This document shows positions 26,954-37,072 of a stretch of DNA of 64,000 nt, one piece after another. The stretch comes from Kribbella pittospori (lineage in GTDB: Bacteria > Actinomycetota > Actinomycetes > Propionibacteriales > Kribbellaceae). Each line of letters starts with the position of its first letter. The first letter of the stretch is position 1. Under the pieces are notes generated by a model that had not been told where the DNA came from, ran no database searches, and saw only the letters and a list, made by a program, of their open reading frames with translations. The position numbers and the translations under genes were made by a program. The stretch lies in assembly GCF_004331465.1 (NCBI RefSeq), contig NZ_SJKB01000001.1:310001-374000 (forward strand). The letters are read 5' to 3'.

Positions 26954-27451
26954 GTGGTCGAAGTCCAGCTGAAGGTGAACGGCGCCGCCGAGACGGTCGA
27001 TGTGGAGCCTTGGGTCAGCGTGTTGGACCTGCTGCGGGAGCGGCTCGGGATGACGGGGACCAAGAAAGGCTGCGACCAGGGTGCGTGCGGCGCGTGCACG
27101 GTGCTGGCCGATGGGCGGCGAATCAACTCCTGCCTGGCGTTGGCGGTTTCCTATGACGGCAGTGAGATCACCACCATCGAAGGAGTCGCGAATCCGCTGC
27201 AGGAGGCGTTCATCCGCCACGACGGTTTCCAGTGCGGCTACTGCACCCCGGGGCAGATCTGTTCGGCACTGGGCATGCTGGCCGAGTACCGGTCGGGTAT
27301 GCCGAGTGCGGTGACCGACGGCGACCGCCCCGCCGACGGGTCACCCAGCGAGGCGGAGATCCGGGAACGGATGAGTGGGAACCTGTGCCGCTGCGGTGCC
27401 TACAACGGGATCGTGGCCGCGATCCACGACGTGGCCGAGGTGACCCGGTGA
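26954..27451 (+). CDS. Molybdenum hydroxylase small subunit with two 2Fe-2S clusters (xanthine dehydrogenase / CO dehydrogenase family)
   Basis: The 165-residue protein carries the plant-ferredoxin-type cluster ligands C40, C45, C48 and C60 ([14 protein letters not shown] ... NSC) and the second-cluster ligands C94, C97, C145 and C147 ([18 protein letters not shown]). It passes electrons from the molybdenum site to FAD. It is the first gene of a three-gene operon, with GTGA overlap to the FAD subunit. Confidence 0.95.
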   Translation: MVEVQLKVNGAAETVDVEPWVSVLDLLRERLGMTGTKKGCDQGACGACTVLADGRRINSCLALAVSYDGSEITTIEGVANPLQEAFIRHDGFQCGYCTPGQICSALGMLAEYRSGMPSAVTDGDRPADGSPSEAEIRERMSGNLCRCGAYNGIVAAIHDVAEVTR

Positions 27452-28437
27452 GGCCGTTTGTCTACGTCAAGCCGAAGGATGTCGAGTCCGCGGTTCTGGC
27501 CGCCGCCGCCCCGCGTTCGAAGTTCCTCGGCGGCGGCACCAACTTGGTCGACTTGATGCGGGAGGGCATCGAAACCCCCGACACTGTCGTCGACGTCACC
27601 GGGCTGCCGCTGGACACCATCGAGGAGCTGCCCGCCGGCGGCTTGCGGATCGGGGCACTGGTGCGCAACAGCACCCTGGCCGCGGACCGGCGGGTGCGCA
27701 CGGGCTATCGAATGCTCTCTGAGGCCCTGTTGTCCGGCGCCTCGGGTCAGCTGCGGAACATGGCCACCGTCGGCGGGAACCTGTTGCAGCGGACCCGCTG
27801 CCCCTACTTCTACGATCATTCGGCTGCCTGCAACAAGCGCGACCCCGGCAGCGGCTGCGACGCGCTGGACGGATTTCACCGCGGCTGCGCGGTCCTCGGA
27901 GTCAGCGGCAGCTGCATCGCCACCCACCCGTCCGACATGTGCGTGGCGTTGGCGGCGTTGGACGCGGTGGTGGAGGTCCGCGGTGCCGCCGGGATCCGGC
28001 GGGTCCCGCTGGCTGAGCTGCACCGGCTGCCGGGGAACACCCCGAACCTGGAGAACACCCTCGCTGCGGGGGAGCTGATCACGGCGGTCGAGCTGCCGGC
28101 GCCGTTGTCGGCCCGTTCGGTGTATCGCAAGGTACGCGACCGGGCGTCGTACGCGTTCGCGTTGGTGTCGGTCGCCGCCGTGTTGCAGGTCGACGACGGG
28201 ACCATCAGCCAGGTCCGGCTGGCGCTCGGCGGGGTCGGGGCGAAACCGTGGCGGGCCCATGAGGCCGAACGGCTGCTCCTTGGCGGGCCTGCCGACGAGG
28301 ATGCGTTCCGCCGGGCCGCCGAGGCCGAGCTGGCCGCCGCGACCGTCCGGCCGGAGAACGCGTTCAAGGTCACTCTTGCTACGTCGACGATCGTGGCCGT
28401 GCTGGGTCAGCTGAGCGAGAACGGAGCCCGGGAATGA
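27448..28437 (+). CDS. Molybdenum hydroxylase FAD-binding medium subunit
   Basis: The 329-residue protein has the FAD-binding [15 protein letters not shown] near residue 28 and the second motif [16 protein letters not shown] near residue 108, where the cysteine-rich insertion ([20 protein letters not shown]) resembles the extra 4Fe-4S-like segment of the 4-hydroxybenzoyl-CoA and related subunits; its function here is uncertain. The CO-dehydrogenase flavoprotein C-terminal domain follows. GTG 27448 overlaps the previous stop by 4 bp and its own end overlaps the large subunit. Confidence 0.93.
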   Translation: MRPFVYVKPKDVESAVLAAAAPRSKFLGGGTNLVDLMREGIETPDTVVDVTGLPLDTIEELPAGGLRIGALVRNSTLAADRRVRTGYRMLSEALLSGASGQLRNMATVGGNLLQRTRCPYFYDHSAACNKRDPGSGCDALDGFHRGCAVLGVSGSCIATHPSDMCVALAALDAVVEVRGAAGIRRVPLAELHRLPGNTPNLENTLAAGELITAVELPAPLSARSVYRKVRDRASYAFALVSVAAVLQVDDGTISQVRLALGGVGAKPWRAHEAERLLLGGPADEDAFRRAAEAELAAATVRPENAFKVTLATSTIVAVLGQLSENGARE

Positions 28438-30716
28438 GTATCAAGGAGGCTGTGACCGAGGCCCAGACCGCGACCGCGACCGCAACGACCCGGTACGTCG
28501 GCCAGTCGGTCGCTCGGTTGGACGGCCCGGCGAAGACGACCGGCCAGGCCCGCTTCGCCGCCGAACATTCCTATCCGGATCTGGCGTATGCCGCGTTGGT
28601 GTACTCCACGATCGCGCGGGGCCGCATTATCGCGATCGACACCACGGAAGCTCGTGGGGTGCAGGGTGTGGTTACGGTGCTCACCCATCAGAATGCGCCG
28701 GCGATGAGCCCGCCGGGCAAGATGAGCCTGCTGCGCCCCAGTTCGATGGCGGTCAGCGCGTCGGTGAACTACCTGGCCACCGACGAGGTGCACTGGAACG
28801 GTCAACCAGTCGCGGTGGTCGTCGCCGAGACTCCGGAGACCGCCCGGTACGCGGCGTCGCTGGTGCGGCCGGCGTATGAGCAGTTCCCGGCCGTCGTCGA
28901 CTTCGCCGCCGCGATCCCGGACGCGGTGCCCGACAAGGGCATTCCGCTGCTGGCTGGTCCGGCGGACAAGGGGAACGCGGTCGCCGCGTTGGCCGCGGCG
29001 CCGGTTTCGGTTGATCTGGAGTTCAGCACCCCGCAGCACAACCACAACGCGATCGAGCCGCACGCGACGACGGCGGTGTGGAACGGGGACCAGCTCACTG
29101 TGCACGAGGGCAGTCAGCACATCTCCGGTCTGCGCGCCCATCTGGCGAAGCGTTTCGGGGTTCCCGAGGAGGCCATCCGGGTGCTGTCCCCGTTTGTCGG
29201 CGGCGGTTTCGGGGCCAAGACACGGCCCTGGGCGGGCACCTTGCTCGCCGTGTTGGCGGCCCGGGTCACCGGTCGACCGATCCGCCTCGCCCTGTCCCGC
29301 GAGGGTGTCTATCACACGGTCGGTGGGCGCACCGCCAGCACGCAACGGGTCGCGCTGGGTGCTTCCCGGGATGGCCGGCTGACCGCGATCGTGCACTCGA
29401 GCGTGTCCCGAACGGGCCGGGTCGGCGGGATGGCCGAGCCGATCACCGAGGTGACCCAGCACCTGTACGCCGCCCCGAACATCCAGCTGAGTCAGCGGGT
29501 CGTCCAGCTCGACTTGTTGTCCAACACGTTCATGCGGGCGCCGGGTGAGGCAATCGGCAGCTTCGGTGTCGAGTCGGCGATGGACGAGCTGGCCTGGAAG
29601 CTCGGCAGGGACCCGATCGAGCTGCGGATGATCAACGAACCCGACCGTGACCCGGTCGGGGGTCAACCCTTCACTCACCGGATGCTGCGGGAGGCGTTCA
29701 CCCTGGGTGCCGAGCGGTTCGGCTGGCAGGACCGGGATCCTCGAGCCGCTTCGATGCGGGACGGCCGTTGGTTGGTCGGGATGGGTGTGGCCACGGCCTA
29801 CCGCGGCTCGATGGCGATGCCCGCCGCTGTCACCGTGCGCCTGCAGGCCGACGGCACGGTCGTGGTGCTCTGCGGCCTGCACGAGATGGGCATGGGCGCG
29901 CCGACCGTGCAGGCGCAGGTGGCGGCCGACCAGATGGGTGTGCGGTTGGAAGCGGTCCGGATCGAGTACGGCGACTCCGAGCTGCCGCGCAGTGCCGGGG
30001 CGTTCGGGTCGGCGCAGACCGCCAGCGTGACCGCCAGTCTGCTGGCCGCCTGCACCAAGCTGAAGAAGTCGGTGCTCACGCTGGCGCGGCGGCTGCCCGA
30101 CTCACCCCTGAAAGGCGTCAAGCTCGGCGAGGTGGACGCCCGCGACGGTGGGCTCTATCACCAGGGCGGCGGCCTGCGTTACACCGACATCCTGGCCGCC
30201 GCCGGCCGGGACCAGGTGGAGGCGGCCCACAAGACGAACATGCCGGCCTTCGTCGCCAAGACCGTCCGTGATCTCCGATTCCGGTCACGGTCCGCGTCCG
30301 GCGCACACTTCTGCGAGGTCAGGGTCGATGCCGACACCGGCGAGATCCGGGTGTCACGCTGGCTCGGCGTGTTCGACGTCGGCACCGTCCTCAACGCCCG
30401 CACCGCCTCCAGCCAGCTCCGCGGCGGAATCATCTGGGGCATCGGCATGGCGTTGGAAGAACAGACCCTGATCGACCCCCGCACCGGCCGGATCGTCAAC
30501 CCCAGCCTGTCCGAGTACCACATACCTGTCCACGCCGACATCCCCCATATCGACGTGCACTACCTGAACGAAGCGGACCCGACCATGCCCTTGGGCCTGC
30601 TCGGACTCGGAGAGATCGGCATCACCGGCGCGGCCGCGGCCGTGGCCAACGCGATCCGCCACGCCACCGGCAAACGCGTCCTCGACCTGCCGATCACCCT
30701 CGACAAGGTGCTCTGA
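28434..30716 (+). CDS. Molybdenum hydroxylase large subunit (molybdopterin-binding)
   Basis: The 760-residue catalytic subunit begins after an ATGA overlap. It shows [20 protein letters not shown] (a typical start of the a/b hammerhead domain), [12 protein letters not shown] (molybdopterin contact), [20 protein letters not shown] and [19 protein letters not shown] with the glutamate that acts as base in this family. Substrate class (purine, aldehyde or CO) is not determined: the CO-specific active-site loop is not evident. A XdhC-type maturation gene normally follows; only its first codons remain. Confidence 0.93.
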   Translation: MSIKEAVTEAQTATATATTRYVGQSVARLDGPAKTTGQARFAAEHSYPDLAYAALVYSTIARGRIIAIDTTEARGVQGVVTVLTHQNAPAMSPPGKMSLLRPSSMAVSASVNYLATDEVHWNGQPVAVVVAETPETARYAASLVRPAYEQFPAVVDFAAAIPDAVPDKGIPLLAGPADKGNAVAALAAAPVSVDLEFSTPQHNHNAIEPHATTAVWNGDQLTVHEGSQHISGLRAHLAKRFGVPEEAIRVLSPFVGGGFGAKTRPWAGTLLAVLAARVTGRPIRLALSREGVYHTVGGRTASTQRVALGASRDGRLTAIVHSSVSRTGRVGGMAEPITEVTQHLYAAPNIQLSQRVVQLDLLSNTFMRAPGEAIGSFGVESAMDELAWKLGRDPIELRMINEPDRDPVGGQPFTHRMLREAFTLGAERFGWQDRDPRAASMRDGRWLVGMGVATAYRGSMAMPAAVTVRLQADGTVVVLCGLHEMGMGAPTVQAQVAADQMGVRLEAVRIEYGDSELPRSAGAFGSAQTASVTASLLAACTKLKKSVLTLARRLPDSPLKGVKLGEVDARDGGLYHQGGGLRYTDILAAAGRDQVEAAHKTNMPAFVAKTVRDLRFRSRSASGAHFCEVRVDADTGEIRVSRWLGVFDVGTVLNARTASSQLRGGIIWGIGMALEEQTLIDPRTGRIVNPSLSEYHIPVHADIPHIDVHYLNEADPTMPLGLLGLGEIGITGAAAAVANAIRHATGKRVLDLPITLDKVL

Positions 30717-30752
30717 CGCTGCCCGCTCGAGGACATGACGGGACGCCCGGCG

Positions 30753-30904
30753 ATGCGTGAGGTCCTTCCGGAGTTGCTGACCTGGTGGCGATCCAGTGCG
30801 GACTCGCGAGCATGCCTCGCGCCAAGCTCGCCGACGCCGTGGCGCCGACGATCACTCGTTACCTGCGCGGCGATCTCGACCGCGCCGTTGCTTCGATCTC
30901 GTGA
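30753..30904 (+). pseudogene. Deletion scar: XdhC 5' end joined to a TetR-family 3' end
   Basis: ATG 30753 opens MREVLPELLTWWR, the usual first residues of XdhC/CoxI maturation proteins expected after a molybdenum hydroxylase operon. After about 13 codons the homology stops. In another frame the DNA from about 30783 reads LVAIQCGLASMPRAKLADAV and then APTITRYLRGDLDRAVASIS with TGA 30902-30904, which looks like the C-terminus of the TetR regulator that usually precedes this type of ABC exporter. A deletion has therefore removed most of both genes and fused the two operons. Assignment rests on my recognition of the two ends. Confidence 0.55.
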
Positions 30905-30918
30905 GAAGGCAGGCACCG

Positions 30919-31881
30919 ATGACACCGACGTCCACACAGCCCGAACGGCCCGGAGACTCGGCGGGCCCGGCCGCGATCCGCATTCGGGGGCTGGTGAAGA
31001 AGTTCGGCTCGTTCAAGGCACTCGACGGTCTGGACCTCGAGGTCGCCCGTGGTGAGGTCCACGGGTTTCTCGGTCCCAACGGGGCGGGAAAGTCCACGAC
31101 CATCCGGGTTCTTCTGGGTCTGTTGCGTGCGAACCAAGGCACGGTCGAGCTGCTCGGCGGCGACCCCTGGGGCGACGTGGTGGAGCTGCACCGCCGCATC
31201 GCGTACGTGCCGGGTGACGTGATGCTGTGGCCGCGCCTGTCCGGCGGGGAGGCCATCGACCTGCTCGGCAACCTGCGCGGCGGTCTCGAGAAGGCCCGGC
31301 GAACCGAACTCATCGAGCGGTTCGAGCTCGACCCGACCAAACGCGGCCGGCAGTACTCCAAGGGCAACCGGCAGAAGGTCGCCATCGTCGCGGCGTTGGC
31401 CGCGAATGTCGAGCTCCTCATCCTTGACGAGCCCACCTCCGGCCTGGATCCGCTGATGGAGGCCGTATTCCGAGACGAGATCGCCAAGGAGAAGGCCAAC
31501 GGCCGGACCATCCTGCTCTCGAGTCACATCATGAGCGAGGTCGAGGCGCTTGCTGACCGGGTCAGCATCATCCGTCAGGGCAAGATCGTGCAGACCGGCA
31601 CCCTCGACGACATCCGCGGTCAGACCCGGATCACCATCAGCGCCACGTTGGCCCGGCCGCCGGCCGACCTGGGCGGCCTCACGGTCCTGCACGACGCGGC
31701 CCTCGACGACCATCACCGTCTCACCGCGACGGTCGAGCCGGACCAGGTCAACGCCGCGATGGCCGAGTTGGTCCCCCACGAGATGTCCGCACTGACCGTC
31801 TCGCCGGCCTCGCTGGAAGACCTGTTCCTGCGCCACTACACCGACGAGGCAACGTCGCCTGCCGAGGAGGCCCGGTCGTGA
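30919..31881 (+). CDS. ABC transporter ATP-binding protein (drug/antibiotic exporter type)
   Basis: From ATG 30919 the protein has 320 residues. Walker A GPNGAGKST lies at about 54-62, the signature is the unusual YSKGNRQKV near 148, Walker B LLILDEPTSGLDPL near 168, and the H-loop SSHIMSEVE near 204. The C-terminal domain is the DUF4162-like region of export ATPases. The stop overlaps the permease start by 4 bp. A TetR gene that would normally precede it is only a remnant. Confidence 0.93.
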   Translation: MTPTSTQPERPGDSAGPAAIRIRGLVKKFGSFKALDGLDLEVARGEVHGFLGPNGAGKSTTIRVLLGLLRANQGTVELLGGDPWGDVVELHRRIAYVPGDVMLWPRLSGGEAIDLLGNLRGGLEKARRTELIERFELDPTKRGRQYSKGNRQKVAIVAALAANVELLILDEPTSGLDPLMEAVFRDEIAKEKANGRTILLSSHIMSEVEALADRVSIIRQGKIVQTGTLDDIRGQTRITISATLARPPADLGGLTVLHDAALDDHHRLTATVEPDQVNAAMAELVPHEMSALTVSPASLEDLFLRHYTDEATSPAEEARS

Positions 31882-33512
31882 GCACCACTGTCGCCGCCCG
31901 GCCGGCCACGCGCCGGTCGGGCCGTCGCGGGCTCACGGGGACGGGGCCGCTGCTGAAGGTCGCACTGCGTATGGACCTCCGCAATATCGCGCCGTGGGTG
32001 ATGCTGATCTCGGCACTGTCGGCGTCCTCGGTACTCGCGTATGCGTGGATCTTCCCCGATCCCGCCGACCGTGCCTCGCTCGCGACCGCACTCGGCGGAA
32101 ATCCTGCGCTGTCGCTGATTTTCGGGCCCGCCCGCGACCTGACGACCTCTGACGGGTTCAACGCCTGGCGCGCCGGTCAGCTCGGCGCGTTCTTCGCCGG
32201 CCTGATGTCGATCCTGATCGTGGTCCGCAACAGTCGCGCCGACGAGGACTCCGGCCAGGCCGAGCTGATCGCCTCCGGTGTTCTCGCCCGCCAGTCCCGC
32301 CTCGCGGTCGCTGTCTTCATGGCGGCCATCGCCTCGGTCGCCCTGGGCGTGGTGTGCTTCCTGCTCACCATCGCCTGCGGCGGCGGGATCACGGCCACCC
32401 TCATCTTGTCCGCGACCTTCACCGCCTCCGGCCTGATGTTCGCCGGCCTGGCCGCCGTCACCGCCCAGCTCGGCTCCGATGCGCGCACCGCCAGCAGCCT
32501 CGCCATCGCTATCCTCGGGATCTGCTACGTGGTCCGCGGCTACATCGACACCAGCGGCGCCTCCGACTGGGCGACCTGGCTCACCCCGCTCGGCTGGCTC
32601 GAGAAGACCGGCCCGGCCACCGACAACAACCCCTGGCCGCTCCTGCTGTGCCTCGCCCTCGCCGTCGTGCTGGTCGCCGCGGCGTTCGTACTCCAGGGTC
32701 GCCGCGATTTCGGTCAGGGCCTCATCGCATCCCGCCCCGGGCCGGCTGAGGCCGGCATCGTCGGCACCGTGTGGGGCCTGGCGTTCAGACTGAACCGCGG
32801 CAGCCTCATCGCCTGGCTGATCGCGTTCGCCGGCCTCGGGCTGGTCTTCGGCAACCTCGCGACCTCGATCGGCGACATCGTTGCCGACAACCCGGCGATG
32901 GCTGGGATCATCGCCTCCGGTGCGACGAGCACCGACGAGCTCACCTTCGCCTTCCTCGTCACCATCCTGCAGATCATCGCCATCATCGCTGCGGTCATGG
33001 GCGTCCAGGTCATCCTGCGCATCTATGCCGAGGAGATCGACTACCGCGTCGAACCCCTCCTGGCCGGCTCGCTGCGACGCCATACCTATCTGGCGAGCAA
33101 CGTCCTGGTCGCGCTCGCCGGCTCCGCGGTAGCCCTCCTCGTCGCCGGTGTCGGCCTCGGCCTGGTCGCCTCGGCCAGGGACGACGCCGTCGCCGTCGGC
33201 GACGTCGTCCGGCAGGCGCTGGTGACCATCCCCGCCGTCTGGGTCCTGATCGGGCTCGCCGTCGCCACCGTCGGAGCCGCCCCCACCCGTCGCCTGGTTG
33301 CCTGGCTCGGCATCGTGGCCACCTTCGGCCTCACCATCCTCGGCCCCACATTCAACCTGCCCGACTGGGCGCTCGACATCAGCCCACTGCGACACGTCCC
33401 CAACGTCACCGCAGCATCTCCCGACTGGACCGGCCTCGCCTGGCTGTGCGGCATCGCCGTGCTGTTCACCACCATCGGGTTCGTCGGCTACCGCCGCCGC
33501 GACATCGTCTGA
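31878..33512 (+). CDS. ABC exporter permease, two six-helix halves (polyketide-antibiotic exporter type)
   Basis: The 544-residue protein from GTG 31878 has about twelve transmembrane segments arranged as two similar halves, each opening with a short amphipathic stretch and the consensus SRADEDSGQAELIASGVLAR or YAEEIDYRVEPLLAGSLRR. This doubling is characteristic of exporters annotated as polyketide-antibiotic exporters. It forms the transporter with the ATPase immediately upstream. Substrate unknown. Confidence 0.9.
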   Translation: MSTTVAARPATRRSGRRGLTGTGPLLKVALRMDLRNIAPWVMLISALSASSVLAYAWIFPDPADRASLATALGGNPALSLIFGPARDLTTSDGFNAWRAGQLGAFFAGLMSILIVVRNSRADEDSGQAELIASGVLARQSRLAVAVFMAAIASVALGVVCFLLTIACGGGITATLILSATFTASGLMFAGLAAVTAQLGSDARTASSLAIAILGICYVVRGYIDTSGASDWATWLTPLGWLEKTGPATDNNPWPLLLCLALAVVLVAAAFVLQGRRDFGQGLIASRPGPAEAGIVGTVWGLAFRLNRGSLIAWLIAFAGLGLVFGNLATSIGDIVADNPAMAGIIASGATSTDELTFAFLVTILQIIAIIAAVMGVQVILRIYAEEIDYRVEPLLAGSLRRHTYLASNVLVALAGSAVALLVAGVGLGLVASARDDAVAVGDVVRQALVTIPAVWVLIGLAVATVGAAPTRRLVAWLGIVATFGLTILGPTFNLPDWALDISPLRHVPNVTAASPDWTGLAWLCGIAVLFTTIGFVGYRRRDIV

Positions 33513-33562
33513 CCCACCCACCATCACCAACATCAGCAGCCCCGAGCAACAGGAGGAAGTAC

Positions 33563-34006
33563 ATGCCGTCCTCAGCCGTTTACCCGGCCACCCGAAGTAC
33601 CTCAACCCCGTCCTGGTACCGGGTGCCCGCTGGATGTACCTCGCGGTGGCGAGCACGAAGCCACCAGATTAGGTCGAAATGGGATGTCGCCGTTGCCACA
33701 GGTGAGGTGTACGTCCGGCCGCCGATCGATGCGCCGGTCGATATTCAGTTGCGGTTCGTTCGTCAGCGCCTGATCGCCCTCGAAACCAGGATCGGTAAGG
33801 AACGTCAGGAAGCCGATCAGAGGATTGCTCGTGTCCAGGAGGCAGGACAGTTGACCGACGCCAGGGTGCAGGCCGCAATCGCCGCGGTCGACGCGAAGGT
33901 GCGCGAGGTCGCCACCGGAAATGTTCGGATGCAACTTGGCGGACTGCTCCTCGTCGGCATCGGCTCAGTCATCTCGACGCTGCCCGCGGTTTTCGGCTGG
34001 CACTGA
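33563..34006 (+). CDS. Small coiled-coil protein with C-terminal membrane anchor (possibly with a recombined N-terminus)
   Basis: From ATG 33563, behind the strong site AGGAGGAAG, the frame has 147 codons. The last 100 residues look native: GEVYVRPPIDAPVDIQLRF, a charged coiled-coil (TRIGKERQEADQRIARVQEA) and a terminal membrane helix LGGLLLVGIGSVISTLPAVF. The first 45 residues are Ser/Arg-rich and do not look like the family, while another frame over the same DNA reads HAVLSRLPGHPKYLNPVLV. The 5' part may be a recombination join. Function unknown. Confidence 0.5.
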   Translation: MPSSAVYPATRSTSTPSWYRVPAGCTSRWRARSHQIRSKWDVAVATGEVYVRPPIDAPVDIQLRFVRQRLIALETRIGKERQEADQRIARVQEAGQLTDARVQAAIAAVDAKVREVATGNVRMQLGGLLLVGIGSVISTLPAVFGWH

Positions 34007-34075
34007 CGCAGGCAACGTCGCCGGCCGGCTGGAGGTTTCCCGGAGAGGCAGTCTGGTGGCGTACGAGCGCGTAGC

Positions 34076-34347
34076 GTGGGGCTGGACACGTTGTCTACCG
34101 GGTTGGAGAAGGGGCGAGCTATCGGGCGGTTGTGGGACATCGTCCAAGGTCACATTGACTCAGCACCGTATCCACCGTCAGAGCGGACGATTGCTCGCAA
34201 GCTGGGGTCTCGCCGACGACGTTGGCGAACTGGCGTGAGCCGAAGCAGTTGCCGAGCCGGAAGAACTTGGAGGCCATCGCGGACTTGGCTGGCGTCAGGT
34301 ATTCAGCGGTGTTGGACGCGGCGCTGTACGACACCGGGTATCACTAG
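34076..34347 (+). pseudogene. Small helix-turn-helix protein gene with a -1 frameshift
   Basis: From GTG 34076 the frame reads GLEKGRAIGRLWDIVQGHI and PPSERTIARKLG, then turns to nonsense. Adding one G to the run at 34204-34207 restores VSPTTLANWREPKQLPSRKN, LEAIADLAGVRYSAVLDAAL and YDTGYH up to TAG 34345-34347. The repaired product of about 90 residues is a Cro/C1-like HTH protein of the kind in actinobacterial integrative elements. Sequencing error is possible, as with the frameshift at 9.6 kb. Confidence 0.7.
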
Positions 34348-34440
34348 GATGAGGTCACCCAGCCATCTCAGGGCAGGCCAGCCTGGCGCAAAGTCGGCAC
34401 CGTGGGTTCACTTGTCCGGGACATCCTGAGACATCCCGCG

Positions 34441-34584
34441 TGTAGAACACACGACCCGAGGATTACAAGGGCAATGATGCCCAATCAACCGGCCTCTCCA
34501 GGCGGCAGAAGTTCGACTTGGAAGGCCTGCTGGCCCCACTCTATGACCCTGTTCGACGTGATTTCGCACCACGTTTGATCCCAC
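34441..34584 (-). other. tRNA-derived attachment-site module A (Thr TGT-like core plus tandem arm repeats)
   Basis: On the minus strand the loop CTTGTAA (34463-34469) is followed by TCCTCGGGTCGTGTGTTC, a degraded tRNA 3' half with a Thr(TGT)-like anticodon loop. Ninety-two bp upstream on that strand are two tandem 12-bp units, CGTGGGATCAAA and CGTGGTGCGAAA (34561-34584). Four other modules in the window share this spacing and repeat. No integrase gene is adjacent. Confidence 0.55.
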
Positions 34585-34921
34585 GCTCCGGTCGAGCAGC
34601 GACGGTGCGCGGAGCCGCGGGTGCCGGACTCGGGTCTCGTAGGTTGAAGGAAGACCCATAGATGCGCGGGTATCGGCGAGTTCGATGATTCCGAGTACGC
34701 GGCGAGTACCTGAGGGGATCCTTGTACGTCGTTGACCAGTCCAGGGCCGAAGACAGTGCCTGAGGCGCGTTCGTGTCGTGGCCGCTCGATTGCGGCTGTG
34801 TTGGGTGCGTCGGACTGGGCACCGGGGAGCGGGAGAGAGCTCTACACCGTCCGATCGGAGTTGGCGTGATGTTCTGGCCCGTTACCTCGGCTGGCGCGGG
34901 CACAGCGGTGGGGTGCTGAGC

Positions 34922-36730
34922 ATGGTCGCCGAGCACCGGCTGTTGGCTGGGCGCTACCGCTTGCTTGATCCGCTCGGGCGCGGTGGCATGGGGGTCGTCT
35001 GGCGGGCACGTGATGAGCTTCTCGGCCGACCGGTCGCGGTCAAAGAGGTACTTGTTCCGCAGGAGCTGCCGGAGGAAGAGCGGGACGTACTTCGTCGGCG
35101 GACGTTGCGCGAGGCGCGATCGGCGGCCCGGCTTACCCATCCGAGCGTCGTCATGATGTACGACGTGGTCGAGGAGGACGGTCGGCCATGGCTCGTGATG
35201 GAACTGGTGCCGTCACGCACACTCGCGCAAGTCTGCCGCGAGCGCGGACGGCTGCCGTGGCGGGAGGTCGCCGGGATCGGGCTCGAGGTGCTGGCCGCTC
35301 TGCAGGCCGCACACCCGGCCGGTGTACTGCACCGGGACGTGAAGCCGAGCAATGTGCTGCTCGCCGACGACGGGCGGGTCGTGCTCACCGACTTCGGCAT
35401 TGCCAGCCTCGAAGGTGACGGGTCGTTGACCCGGTCCGGCGCGCTACTCGGTTCGCCGGCTTTCATCGCTCCTGAACGGGTCCGGGCGCGCGGCGTCGGT
35501 CCGGAGTCGGACCTGTGGTCGTTGGGCGCGACTCTCTACACCGCCGTGGAAGGACGGCCGCCGTTCGACCGCGGTTCCGCCTTGCCGACGCTGGCTGCGG
35601 CCGTTACAGAGCCGCCCGACCCGGCTCAGTTCGCGGGACCGTTGTGGCCGGTCATCGAAGGTCTGTTGAGAAAGGATCCGGCCGAGCGGATGAGTGCGGC
35701 CGAGGCGACCCGTCTGCTGCGTCTGGCTGTGTGGACGCCGGACGTCGCCACATCCATAGCCGATCGGTCGGACGGAACAGTTTCCGCAGCCCCGCCGTCT
35801 GTTGCTCAGCGACCGTGGGGAGATTCCGATCGGGACAGCGGCCAGCGGACCCGCGTGCTGCCTATTCCGTCGTTCACTCCGGAGGCCGATCACGCGGCAG
35901 GGTCGCCTCGTCTCCCGCTCGCCGCCGGAGGCGACTCCCCTGCGGGCGAGGACGGCGGCTACCGGTCCGTCTCAGGGCCACCGAACCGGATTGTGCGAAC
36001 AGTGCTCCCTGCCGCTGTGACGTGTCTCTTGGTGCTAGCGGCCGTGGCGGGCTGGACGGTGATGAAGGCGACCCGCGACCCTTCGATGGGCCAGCTGGGG
36101 ACGGCGGCGCGGCCGAGTCAGACCAGCCAGGCGCCGCGCAGTACGTCGACCGCCCAACGACCCCGGAGCCCCTCGCCGACCCCGAAGGGCACGCGAACAG
36201 TGTCGCCGACAACGACCACACGCGCGCCAACGGCAGCCCGTTCGCCTTCCGTCACTCGGTCGCCTTCGACAGAGCCGTCCGACCCGGTCGCGGCCGTGCC
36301 TGCGGGGTTCGAACGTCACCGCGACCCGACCGGGTTTTCGCTCGCGGTGCCGGAAGGGTGGACGTACGCACGAGAAAGCGGCCAGGTGTACTTCCGCGAA
36401 CCTTCTGGATCGGGCCTGCTGATCATCGACCAGACCACTCGACCGAAGGCCGATCCTGTTGCCGACTGGCGCCAGCAGGAGGAGGCCCGCCGGAGCGGCT
36501 ACACCGACTACCAGCGGATTCGGATCGAAGCAGTCGACTACTTCGACAAGGCGGCGGATTGGGAATTCACCTACGCCGGACGGTCGGGGCGTCAGCATGT
36601 CCTGATCCGTGGTGTGGTCACCAGCGCGAGCCAGGCGTACGGGATCTACTGGTCCACGCGCGACGAGCAGTGGGAGGAGAACCTGCGGCTCCTGGGAACC
36701 GTCCTCGACACCTTCCAGCCCGCCTCGTGA
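34922..36730 (+). CDS. Membrane-anchored Ser/Thr protein kinase (PknB-like)
   Basis: From ATG 34922 the protein has 602 residues. Kinase landmarks are the G-loop LGRGGMGVVWRA (18-29), catalytic lysine K41 in VAVKEV, HRDVKPSN with D139, DFG at 157-159 and the APE segment near 182. A Ser/Thr/Pro-rich linker is split by one transmembrane helix at about 358-380, and the extracellular part (GFERHRDPTGFSLAVPEGW) resembles a serine-threonine kinase sensor domain found in actinomycetes, not PASTA repeats. It lies between attachment-like modules A and B. Confidence 0.92.
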   Translation: MVAEHRLLAGRYRLLDPLGRGGMGVVWRARDELLGRPVAVKEVLVPQELPEEERDVLRRRTLREARSAARLTHPSVVMMYDVVEEDGRPWLVMELVPSRTLAQVCRERGRLPWREVAGIGLEVLAALQAAHPAGVLHRDVKPSNVLLADDGRVVLTDFGIASLEGDGSLTRSGALLGSPAFIAPERVRARGVGPESDLWSLGATLYTAVEGRPPFDRGSALPTLAAAVTEPPDPAQFAGPLWPVIEGLLRKDPAERMSAAEATRLLRLAVWTPDVATSIADRSDGTVSAAPPSVAQRPWGDSDRDSGQRTRVLPIPSFTPEADHAAGSPRLPLAAGGDSPAGEDGGYRSVSGPPNRIVRTVLPAAVTCLLVLAAVAGWTVMKATRDPSMGQLGTAARPSQTSQAPRSTSTAQRPRSPSPTPKGTRTVSPTTTTRAPTAARSPSVTRSPSTEPSDPVAAVPAGFERHRDPTGFSLAVPEGWTYARESGQVYFREPSGSGLLIIDQTTRPKADPVADWRQQEEARRSGYTDYQRIRIEAVDYFDKAADWEFTYAGRSGRQHVLIRGVVTSASQAYGIYWSTRDEQWEENLRLLGTVLDTFQPAS

Positions 36731-37072
36731 AGGGCCTACCGAGCGCCGTCGCACTCAGTGGCGTTGAGTCGCCTTTCCGGGTTGTCTGACCATGCCCCAG
36801 ACTCTCCTGTTTAAGCGCGTGCCTGCAAGCCATCGTTGGCTAGGAGAGCGGTGGGGAGGTTGGGTTCTGCGGGTTCTTGAAGGTCGGGATGTAGCGGATG
36901 AGCGTGGCGGCCCGGGGTGAGGACCCCATGCCCGCCACTCAGTAGCGCCGCAGCGCTCGACCGCGGACTTCCGCCGCCCTGAGCCGCCGCCCTTTCGGAG
37001 CGGTGGTGACAGACACGATCCAGGCCTGCCTGCGGCCACGATCGAGCCGACCGCCGTCAAGCGGACCCGGGG
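36731..37072. other. Intergenic stretch without a supported gene
   Basis: No frame in these 342 bp has a ribosome binding site and coding character. The reading frames present are antisense or run into the RHS remnant. I see no strong hairpin or repeat. Confidence 0.5.
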
